Shown here piece after piece: positions 1-5,664 of a stretch of 8,356 nucleotides of DNA. Position 1 is the stretch's first letter; each line of letters starts with the position of its first letter. The DNA comes from Verrucomicrobiota bacterium (GTDB taxonomy: Bacteria; Verrucomicrobiota; Verrucomicrobiia; Opitutales; Opitutaceae). The stretch lies in the NCBI GenBank assembly GCA_023457035.1, contig JAEWNN010000019.1, positions 1 to 8,356 of the forward strand, given 5' to 3'. The notes beneath the pieces are model-generated. The model was not told the origin of the DNA. It worked only from the letters and a program-made list of their open reading frames with translations, and did not search any database. The position numbers and the translations under genes are program-made.

Positions 1-1336
1 TGCGGTAGCGGAACTTGCCGGCGAACCGCGGCTTGGGCATGCGCAGGACCACCGTGTGCAGCGACTCCGCAAGGGGGGCCAACTCGATCGTGTCGTCGGT
101 TCCGGAGAGCAGCAGGCCCGCCGGCGCCCCCTCGACCGAAAGCGCGACCCGCCGAACGGCGTCGGTCTTGTTGGTGAGGCGCACGAGCATCTGGTTGCGC
201 ACCGCGTCGGTGTCGAGGAAGTACGCCCCGCCGGGCATGCGCATCGCATCGAAGGCGGTAGGTTTAACGCTCGCGAAGGCCAGGAGCGCCACCGCCGCGC
301 CCACCGCCAATAGTGCAGCATAGAGCATGGTGCGCGGCCGTACCCACTTCGTCCGCCCGCCCGCAAACCCAGCCAACGAGTCGTAGCGAATCAGCCCGGC
401 GGGTTTCTTGAGCCGCGCCATCACATCGTCGCAGGCGTCGATGCAGGCGGTGCAGGCGAGACACTCCATCTGCAGGCCCTGCCGGATGTCGATGCCGGTC
501 GGGCACACGTGCACGCACCGCAGGCAATCGACACAATCACCCTCCTTCACCACCGCTGCGGTCGCTTCGGGGGGCGTCGCCCTACCCTGCCGCCGAGGCT
601 CGCCGCGTTTCGCATCGTACCCGACGACCAGCGAATGATCGTCGATGAGCGCGGACTGCAACCGCCCGTACGGACAGACAACGATGCAGAGCTGCTCGCG
701 GAACCACGCGAAGTTGAAGTACAGCAGCCCGCTGGTCACGAACACAAAAAGGAACGTTCCCCAGTGCGCGGTGGGGGCCGTCGTGACCATCGCGTAGAGT
801 CGCGGCAAAGACACGAAGTAGGCCAACAGCACGTGGGCGATGAGCGCCGAGAAGAGGAAGTAGAGCGCATGCTTCGCGACACGTCTGGCGGTCTTGGCGG
901 CATCCCAGGGCGCGGCGTCGAGGCGGCGACGGGCGGGGGCGTCGCCCTCAAGCAGCACCTCGATCCGCCGGAAGACGTGTTCGAGGAAGACCGTCTGCGG
1001 GCAGGCCCAGCCGCACCATACCCGGCCCAGCAGCGCGGTGATGAAAAACAGGGCGAAGCCCGCACCGGTGAGCGCGAAGAACAGCAGCCACGTCTCCTGC
1101 AACGAGAGCGTCCAGCCGAGCAGATGGAAGCGCCGGCCGGCGACATCGAGGAAGACCGCCGGGTGGGCCCCCACCGGGATCCACGGCAGGAGCACGTAGA
1201 CGGCGATCAGAAACCAGGCGGCGACGCGCCGGGCGAGCGTCCAGCGCCCCCGCGTGTCGGCCGGGTGGAGAAAGTTGCGCGAACCGTCGGCGTTGATCGT
1301 CGTGACGGAGTCGAGACTGGGGCGGGCGGCGGACAT
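1..1336 (-). CDS. ccoG: Cytochrome c oxidase accessory protein CcoG (FixG/RdxA), 3' end off the window
   Basis: Membrane-bound iron-sulfur protein of the CcoG/FixG/RdxA family. Characterised members help cbb3 oxidase biogenesis, with reported cupric reductase activity that supplies Cu(I). The visible 445 residues start MSAARPSLDSVTTINADGSR, a typical family N-terminus. Hydrophobic segments lie near 38-56, 83-102, 155-175, 193-209 and 337-356. The family motifs are present: VWCGWACPQTVF at 106-117 and CPYGR at 221-225. Two 4Fe-4S ferredoxin clusters have Cys 268/271/274/278 followed by Pro, and Cys 292/295/298/302. The region after residue 360 fits the periplasmic Ig-like C-terminal domain. 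Known members are about 450-480 residues, so only a few tens of residues are missing. The gene follows ccoP after a 61-bp gap and is probably the last cco gene seen here. The start is the ATG at 1334-1336, which has no Shine-Dalgarno but is preceded by CTCTCCC. Confidence 0.95.
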   Translation of the reverse strand, partial: MSAARPSLDSVTTINADGSRNFLHPADTRGRWTLARRVAAWFLIAVYVLLPWIPVGAHPAVFLDVAGRRFHLLGWTLSLQETWLLFFALTGAGFALFFITALLGRVWCGWACPQTVFLEHVFRRIEVLLEGDAPARRRLDAAPWDAAKTARRVAKHALYFLFSALIAHVLLAYFVSLPRLYAMVTTAPTAHWGTFLFVFVTSGLLYFNFAWFREQLCIVVCPYGRLQSALIDDHSLVVGYDAKRGEPRRQGRATPPEATAAVVKEGDCVDCLRCVHVCPTGIDIRQGLQMECLACTACIDACDDVMARLKKPAGLIRYDSLAGFAGGRTKWVRPRTMLYAALLAVGAAVALLAFASVKPTAFDAMRMPGGAYFLDTDAVRNQMLVRLTNKTDAVRRVALSVEGAPAGLLLSGTDDTIELAPLAESLHTVVLRMPKPRFAGKFRYR

Positions 1337-1397
1337 GGGAGAGCGTTATCGATCGGGCGAGCGGCGCCGCGCTGACGGCGGGCCGTGGGGACGGCTC

Positions 1398-1991
1398 CTA
1401 CTGGACCGGCGGGGGCTCGACAACGATCGGCTCGCCCTCCCGGTGGTGGCTGAGCACGAAGGCGACGGCCTCGAGCACGGCCGTGTCGCTGAGCGGTTGG
1501 CCACCGCGCGGGGGCATGCCGCGGGGCAGGTAACCTTCGCGCACGAGCTTGAAGATCTCGGTCGGCTGGCCGCCGTGGAGCCAGGCGTTGTCGGCGTGAT
1601 TCGCGCCGATGTATTTCGGATCCTCGGCCTTGCCGCGCAGGCTCGGGGCGTGGCAGGCCTGGCAGACGCTCTTGTAGGTGGCGGCGCCGTTGGCGACGAT
1701 CGCGGAATTGCGCGAGGCCTGCCACAGGTAGGGGTCGTTGAGCTTGTCGACCATGGCCGCCAGCTTCACCGCCTCGACACGGTTCAGCTCGTGCGTCACG
1801 CGTTCGCCGTCGGGCAGCACCACGCTGGCCTCGTAGTGGACGAACCAATAGGCGACGGCGAAGGCGATTGCACCATAGAGGGTCAGCAGCCACCAGTTGG
1901 GCAGGCGTTTGTCGTACTCCTGGATGCCGTCGTAGGTATGCGGCCGGAGATTGTCTTCGTGGGGCGGCTGACCGGAGGGCTCTGGGCTCAT
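1398..1991 (-). CDS. ccoP: cbb3-type cytochrome c oxidase subunit III CcoP, short single-haem form
   Basis: Membrane-anchored cytochrome c subunit that passes electrons towards CcoO and the catalytic CcoN. At 197 residues it is well below the roughly 300 of canonical dihaem CcoP. The N-terminal FixP_N-type signature is clear: HTYDGIQEYDKRLPNWW at 18-34, then a single membrane helix at about 35-52. A linker leads to one haem c motif, CQACH at 110-114, with the likely axial Met 159 in RGMPP. Only one CxxCH is present. The segment DNAWLHGGQPTEIFKLVREG resembles the first haem domain of dihaem CcoP, so the second (C-terminal) haem domain seems absent. The TAG stop is clean and the next gene begins 61 bp later. 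This argues against a recent frameshift, and I see no second CxxCH in the remaining gap. The ATG at 1989-1991 follows ccoQ by 39 bp and has no Shine-Dalgarno. Confidence 0.92.
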   Translation of the reverse strand: MSPEPSGQPPHEDNLRPHTYDGIQEYDKRLPNWWLLTLYGAIAFAVAYWFVHYEASVVLPDGERVTHELNRVEAVKLAAMVDKLNDPYLWQASRNSAIVANGAATYKSVCQACHAPSLRGKAEDPKYIGANHADNAWLHGGQPTEIFKLVREGYLPRGMPPRGGQPLSDTAVLEAVAFVLSHHREGEPIVVEPPPVQ

Positions 1992-2003
1992 GGGCGAGGG
2001 AAA

Positions 2004-2017
2004 TGCGGAGTGGCGGA
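2004..2017. repeat. Diverged heptad-like repeat fragment between ccoQ and ccoP
   Basis: TGCGGAGTGGCGGA in the 39-bp gap between the ccoQ stop and the ccoP start. It matches TGCGGAGTGCGGA at 2237-2249 in the gap on the other side of ccoQ, apart from one inserted G. The exact 9-mer TGCGGAGTG occurs in both gaps. It is probably a related intergenic repeat, though chance similarity in GC-rich DNA cannot be excluded. Confidence 0.35.
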
Positions 2018-2030
2018 GAAAGGGGAACGC

Positions 2031-2231
2031 TCAGCCCTCGCGCGCAGGCGGGACCGGGGAAGCGTCGGCGGGACGGTCGTCATCGAGCGCCATGGCGGCC
2101 CGGCGGTCGGCCTGGTCACGCGGCAGGTGGAGCGCCCACAGCCATTGCAGCAGGCAGCCGAGCGCCGCGAGGAGGAAGAGCACGAGAGCCAGCGAGGCCT
2201 GCCAGTTTTCGGTGACGAGACGGCGGAACAT
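2031..2231 (-). CDS. ccoQ: Small cbb3 oxidase subunit CcoQ
   Basis: Small single-helix membrane protein of 66 residues, the usual CcoQ size. In other bacteria this subunit stabilises the interaction of CcoP with the CcoNO core. After MFRRLVTENWQAS comes one membrane helix at about 13-35. It is followed by a polar tail with AAMALDDD at 45-52, which matches the short AA-x-x-L-D-D element common at the end of CcoQ proteins. The tail is extended by a Pro/Ala-rich stretch. The gene lies between ccoNO (64-bp gap) and ccoP (39-bp gap), the expected position. The start is uncertain. The ATG at 2229-2231 gives the normal length but abuts a heptad repeat and has no Shine-Dalgarno. An in-frame GTG at 2310-2312, overlapping the end of ccoNO, would add 27 residues, eleven or so encoded by the repeat. 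The assignment rests on size, topology and position more than on strong sequence identity. Confidence 0.8.
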   Translation of the reverse strand: MFRRLVTENWQASLALVLFLLAALGCLLQWLWALHLPRDQADRRAAMALDDDRPADASPVPPAREG

Positions 2232-2233
2232 AC

Positions 2234-2268
2234 GATTGCGGAGTGCGGATTTCGGATTGCGGAATACC
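2234..2268. repeat. Tandem 7-bp repeat, five units, between ccoNO and ccoQ
   Basis: Five heptads read in a row on the plus strand: GATTGCG, GAGTGCG, GATTTCG, GATTGCG, then a decayed GAATACC. The array fills most of the 64-bp spacer between the ccoNO stop and ccoQ and ends 2 bp before the ccoQ ATG. Similar mixtures of GATTGCG/GATTTCG units are, from memory, scattered through intergenic DNA of Verrucomicrobiota and Planctomycetota. That link was not tested here. Confidence 0.7.
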
Positions 2269-2295
2269 GGAGACGAACAGTGGACCATCAACCGT

Positions 2296-4671
2296 TCACC
2301 GGGCCGCGGCACCCTCGCCCACCGTCTGGGATTGGCCGAGCTTCTGGAGGTAGGCGATGAGGGCGACGAGCTCCTTCTCTGGAGCGATGAGCTTGCCGGC
2401 GTTGCGCAGATCGAGGGCGATGGCGCGGGCCTGCTGCTCGGTGGAGGCGGCGATCTCGGATTCGGTCATCTCCGGATACGGCACGCCGACGAGCCGCTGC
2501 ACACGCAGCTTCGCAGGAAGCGAGGCGATGTCGGTCTCCTGCTCCGCCAGCCACGGGAACGAGGGCATATTGGAATCCACGTTCACGCTGCGCGGGTCGA
2601 TCGTGTGGTCGTAGTGCCACGCGTTGCTGTACTTGCCGCCGACACGGGCGATGTCCGGCCCGGTGCGGCGCGAGCCCCACTGGAAGGGATGGTCGTAGAC
2701 CGACTCGCCGAGGCGGGAATATTCGCCGTAGCGCATCACGTCGGGCACGAGGGTGCGGATCATCTGCGAGTGGCAGTTGTAGCAACCCTCGCGGATGTAG
2801 ATGTCGCGGCCGGCGAGCTCGAGCGGCGTGTAAAGGACCTGGATGCGATCCTCGACGTTCTCCGGCCGGTAGGCCAGCACGGTGGGCAGGATCTGGACCA
2901 CGCCGCCGATCGCGGCGGCGGCGAAGGTGAAGACCGAGAAAGGCAGCGCGTTGGCGAGCAACTGGTCGTACCAGCGGCCCCACGTCAGGCCCCGGGCGGA
3001 GAAGTGCGCGTAGGCGATGAGGATCGTGAGGATCAGGCCGAAGATCGAGAGCAGCCGCAGGTAGTCGCCGCCGAACAGCCAGAGGCAGCCGAAGAGCAGC
3101 GCGAAGCCGCAGGTGAGGATCGGCGGGTTGAGGAAGGAGCGGATCGGCCCCATCACCGAGGACGGCTCGTGCTCCTCGACCGCGACCTCGACGGTGCCGT
3201 CGACGGCCTGGCCGCTGCGGGCGGTGCAGTAGATGTTGTAGGCGAGCAGGAAGAAGCCAGCGAGGTAGAGCGTGCCGCCGACCAGGCGGGCGAGCATCAG
3301 TGGGCGGATCGCCTTCAACGTCTCCGTGAAGATGGGATAGGCCAGCGTGGTGCCGCCATCGGTGGTGGCGAGGAGGTTGAGGCCCTGGGAGATGCCCGAG
3401 ACCCACATCGCGCCGACGTAGAGCAGGATGCCGATCATCGCGCTCCAGAAGTGGAGGTCCGCGAGCTTGGTCGAGTGCAGCCGCGTGTTCCAGAGGCGCG
3501 GCGCGAGCCAGTAGAACATGCCGGCGGCCATCATGCCGTTCCAACCCAGGGTGCCGCCGTGCACGTGGCCGATGATCCAGTCGCTGTAGTGGCCGATCGC
3601 GTTGACCGAGCGGATTGAGAGCAGCGGGCCCTCGAAGGTCGACATGCCGTAGAAGGTGACGCCGGCGGCGAAGAACTTGAGCACCGGATCGGTGCGAAGC
3701 TTGTGCCAGGCGCCGCGCAGGGTGAGCAGGCCGTTGAGCATGCCGCCCCAGGACGGTGCCCAGAGCATCAGGCTGAAGAGCATGCCGAGCAGCTGCAACC
3801 AGGTGGGCAGCGCGGTGTTGAGCAGGTGGTGCGGGCCGGCCCAGATGTAGACGAAGACCAGCGACCAGAAATGGATGACCGAGAGGCGGTACGAGTAGAC
3901 CGGGCGCTCCGCGGCCTTCGGCATGTAGTAGTACATGATGCCGAGGATCGGCGTGGTGAGGAAGAACGCCACGGCGTTGTGCCCATACCACCATTGCACC
4001 AGCGCATCCTGCACGCCGCCGAAGAGCGGATAGCTGTGCAGCAACGAGGTCGGGATCGAGAGGTGGTTGACGATGTAGAGCATCGCCACGGTGAGGATCG
4101 TCGCGATGTAGAACCAGAGGGCGACGTAGAGCGTGGGCTCGTTGCGCTTGGCCAGCGTCCAGAAGAAGTTGGCCGCGAAGACGACCCAAATGAGGGTGAC
4201 GGCGATGTTGATGGGCCAGATGAGCTCGGCGTACTCCTTGCCGCGGGTGAGGCCGGCCGGGAGCGTGATCGCGGCGGCAACAATGATCAGGTTCCAGCCC
4301 CAGAAATGCAGCTTCGAGAGGAAGTCGGAGGCCGTGCGACATTTGCAGAGGCGCTGCGTGGAGTGGTAGATGCCGGCGAACATCATGTTGCCCACGAACG
4401 CGAAGATCACGGCATTGGTGTGCAGCGGACGGAGGCGGCCGAAGCTGAGGTATTGGAGTCCCTCGCTCTGGATCGCGCCGAAGGTGATCCACTCGAGGAA
4501 CTTCCCGTTCATCTGCCAGAAGTTCAGCTGCGAGGCGGCGAGAGCCCCCACGGCCATGCCCACGATGCCCCAAAAAATGGAGGCGATCATGAACCAACGA
4601 ACGGAACGATCGTCGTAGACGATGACGGTCTTGGCACCGGGGCGGGCGGAGACGGACGGAGCTACGCTCAT
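2296..4671 (-). CDS. ccoNO: cbb3-type cytochrome c oxidase, fused CcoN-CcoO
   Basis: Catalytic core of the oxidase: it reduces O2 to water and pumps protons in the cytoplasmic membrane. It is one 791-residue chain. Residues 1 to about 485 are CcoN. H84 is the low-spin haem b ligand; H231, H281 and H282 are CuB ligands; Y275 is the cross-linked catalytic tyrosine; H369 and H371 bind the haems. All sit at a constant +24 offset from the Pseudomonas stutzeri numbering I recall (H60, H207, Y251, H257/258, H345/347). Residues 576-791 are CcoO: a membrane anchor (576-600), GRDIYIREGCYNCHSQMIR with the haem c motif C630-H634, and axial Met 702 in NMPSFPWL. Between them, about 505-575, lie two extra hydrophobic helices that neither separate subunit normally has. 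The ATG overlaps the ccoS stop by 4 bp (ATGA), which suggests translational coupling. All catalytic ligands are intact, so the enzyme should be active. Fused CcoNO is known from Bacteroidota and relatives. Confidence 0.97.
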   Translation of the reverse strand: MSVAPSVSARPGAKTVIVYDDRSVRWFMIASIFWGIVGMAVGALAASQLNFWQMNGKFLEWITFGAIQSEGLQYLSFGRLRPLHTNAVIFAFVGNMMFAGIYHSTQRLCKCRTASDFLSKLHFWGWNLIIVAAAITLPAGLTRGKEYAELIWPINIAVTLIWVVFAANFFWTLAKRNEPTLYVALWFYIATILTVAMLYIVNHLSIPTSLLHSYPLFGGVQDALVQWWYGHNAVAFFLTTPILGIMYYYMPKAAERPVYSYRLSVIHFWSLVFVYIWAGPHHLLNTALPTWLQLLGMLFSLMLWAPSWGGMLNGLLTLRGAWHKLRTDPVLKFFAAGVTFYGMSTFEGPLLSIRSVNAIGHYSDWIIGHVHGGTLGWNGMMAAGMFYWLAPRLWNTRLHSTKLADLHFWSAMIGILLYVGAMWVSGISQGLNLLATTDGGTTLAYPIFTETLKAIRPLMLARLVGGTLYLAGFFLLAYNIYCTARSGQAVDGTVEVAVEEHEPSSVMGPIRSFLNPPILTCGFALLFGCLWLFGGDYLRLLSIFGLILTILIAYAHFSARGLTWGRWYDQLLANALPFSVFTFAAAAIGGVVQILPTVLAYRPENVEDRIQVLYTPLELAGRDIYIREGCYNCHSQMIRTLVPDVMRYGEYSRLGESVYDHPFQWGSRRTGPDIARVGGKYSNAWHYDHTIDPRSVNVDSNMPSFPWLAEQETDIASLPAKLRVQRLVGVPYPEMTESEIAASTEQQARAIALDLRNAGKLIAPEKELVALIAYLQKLGQSQTVGEGAAAR

Positions 4672-4895
4672 GGGCGACGAGGAGGCGGTTGCGGGTTGGC
4701 CAGAGGGGCGGAGGGAGTCGGCTGGGTGTGTGGCGGAGCACTCCCCGTCGCGGGCGGCGCGTCGTCCTCAAGTGGAAGCAACGCCGTACGTTCGGGGGAA
4801 CCGAAGTGAAAACGCCGGTGTTCCTTCACGAAGAGCACGAGGAAGACAAGCGCCAGTAACAGGCTCAGGATGACCGTGATCCAGAGGACCGGCAT
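4668..4895 (-). CDS. ccoS: cbb3-type oxidase assembly protein CcoS
   Basis: Small membrane protein of the CcoS/FixS family, needed in other bacteria for insertion of haem b and CuB into CcoN. It has 75 residues: MPVLWITVILSLLLALVFLV forms one N-terminal helix (about 3-22). This is followed by the positively charged KEHRR and the family-type sequence FGSPERTALLPLEDD at 31-45, the counterpart of the usual aspartate-ending FixS motif. Residues 46-75 are a Pro/Ala/Thr-rich tail that typical CcoS proteins lack. It is the first gene of the operon and its TGA overlaps the ccoNO ATG. The start was chosen because the helix begins directly after it. The same reading frame stays open far upstream (to 5591), but that is GC-driven and overlaps the opposite-strand gene. 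No Shine-Dalgarno precedes the ATG; the upstream bases are CACTCACTCC. Confidence 0.85.
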   Translation of the reverse strand: MPVLWITVILSLLLALVFLVLFVKEHRRFHFGSPERTALLPLEDDAPPATGSAPPHTQPTPSAPLANPQPPPRRP

Positions 4896-4996
4896 GGAGT
4901 GAGTGATCAGGGTGGTGGGCAGAGACGCCGTGGGTGAGCCGGCGGGCCGGGCCGCATCTCCGACCAAGGGCCGGAGGCGGGCCACAAATCCGCCGC

Positions 4997-5027
4997 AATG
5001 TAGTGAGGGAATCGGGGCCCGGCGCAA
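4997..5027 (-). promoter_or_regulatory. Possible promoter of the cco operon
   Basis: In the 243-bp divergent spacer, reading the minus strand, TTGCGC (5027-5022) and TACATT (5002-4997) resemble -35 and -10 elements with a 19-bp spacer, about 100 bp before ccoS. The match is modest and the spacer is longer than ideal. I found no FNR-type TTGAT-N4-ATCAA box in this spacer, although cbb3 operons elsewhere are often under FNR/FixK control. Confidence 0.22.
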
Positions 5028-5126
5028 GCCCCGGTTGGGTGTCGCCACGCCGGGGAGCGCCAGCTGCGCCCCAAAAGATGAGGAGCGTTGGCCAAACAAC
5101 GCTGCGACCCGCCCCGTCCGCTGTGC

Positions 5127-5132
5127 CACAAT
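5127..5132 (+). promoter_or_regulatory. Possible -10 element placing the transcript start at the ATG of the 5139 gene
   Basis: CACAAT matches four of six positions of the TATAAT consensus and ends 6 bp before the ATG at 5139. If used, transcription would begin at or very near the start codon, giving a leaderless mRNA. That would suit the missing Shine-Dalgarno. The upstream -35 match is poor (CTGCGA at 5102-5107, 19-bp spacer). Confidence 0.2.
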
Positions 5133-5138
5133 CGCCGC

Positions 5139-5618
5139 ATGCACCGCAGCTTCGTCGCCGAGCTCGTCGCTCGACGCGCCGCCATCAAGCAGGCGTGGGA
5201 GCGCCAACTGCGTCGCGAGCCCGTCACCAGTCCCCTCGCCAACCCCGACACCCTCGTGCTGCTGATGGACCGCACGCTGGAGGACCTGGCGGCCGCGCTC
5301 TCCCTGCGTTGTCGTGTTTCCGATCCCACCCCCGCCCGCCCGCTCCGTTCCGGCTGCCTGTGCGGGCTCAATCCACTTTTGGCCTACTTCCGCGTTGCCG
5401 CCAGCATCCTGCCGGGAGCCATGGCCCCCCGGGCCGAACGTTGTCCCGAACTGGATGGCCCCGGCTACGCCGCCTGTGTGCAGGAGCTGCTCGTCGAGTT
5501 GCAGGCCCTCGCCTCCGCCGAGATCCGCTCCTTCTGCGCAACCTGCCAGACCGGGATCGCCCGTGGCGGCCGCGCCGCCAGCGTTGCACAAGCGCCGTCG
5601 CTCGCGCTCGCACGCTAG
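5139..5618 (+). CDS. Uncharacterised cysteine-containing helical protein
   Basis: I do not recognise a named family. The 159 residues have no signal peptide or membrane helix, so the protein is probably cytoplasmic. Residues 1-57 look helical and charged (FVAELVARRAAIKQAWERQL, then SPLANPDTLVLLMDRTLEDL). This vaguely recalls the N-terminal RsbRD-type helical domain of some regulators, which is a weak impression only. The second half has CLCGLNPLLAYF at 73-84 and AEIRSFCATCQ at 127-137. Cysteines fall at 58, 73, 75, 102, 113, 133 and 136, so a CxC and a CxxC could form a metal or redox site. The tail after 140 is low complexity. The gene is divergent from the cco operon and converges on the AraC-type regulator with a 46-bp gap. 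The ATG at 5139 was chosen because the clear helix begins there. A TTG at 5088 would add 17 residues of unlikely composition. Confidence 0.65.
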   Translation: MHRSFVAELVARRAAIKQAWERQLRREPVTSPLANPDTLVLLMDRTLEDLAAALSLRCRVSDPTPARPLRSGCLCGLNPLLAYFRVAASILPGAMAPRAERCPELDGPGYAACVQELLVELQALASAEIRSFCATCQTGIARGGRAASVAQAPSLALAR

Positions 5619-5664
5619 CCCACCGCGATCGGGGGCCGCCGCACCGTATCCCGTTCTGCAGGCT

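Noticed and set aside
1361..1370. Palindrome GCGGCGCCGC in the ccoP-ccoG gap, also found at 6628-6637
   Set aside because: A pure G/C decamer recurring twice in such GC-rich sequence is weak evidence, and the contexts are unrelated.
1990..3618. Long plus-strand open frame (542 codons) opposite ccoNO and ccoQ
   Set aside because: It is antisense to genes with clear catalytic motifs. Its translation is low complexity, rich in Arg, Gly, Glu and Ala, as expected from the complement of GC-rich codons. No domain is recognisable.
2288..4771. 827-codon minus-strand frame overlapping ccoNO in another phase
   Set aside because: It is an Arg/Pro/His-rich shadow frame. The phase giving CcoN and CcoO motifs is clearly the real one.
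3703..4809. Plus-strand open frame (368 codons) opposite the 5' half of ccoNO and ccoS
   Set aside because: It shows the same GC-driven antisense pattern, with charged low-complexity sequence and no family resemblance.
5013..5032. GGGGC...GCCCC stem in the spacer upstream of ccoS as a terminator
   Set aside because: The stem is only 5 bp, there is no following T tract on either strand, and it lies upstream of genes on both sides. It is likely chance in GC-rich DNA.
5081..5090. AGGAG followed by TTG at 5088 as an upstream start of the cysteine protein
   Set aside because: The spacing is only 2 bases, the start is TTG, and the extra 17 residues do not look like part of the protein. The ATG at 5139 fits better, though the alternative is not excluded.
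4896..5138. FNR/FixK-type box (TTGAT-N4-ATCAA) expected before a cbb3 operon
   Set aside because: I searched the spacer on both strands by eye. Only an isolated TGATCA (4904-4909) is present, which does not fit the motif.
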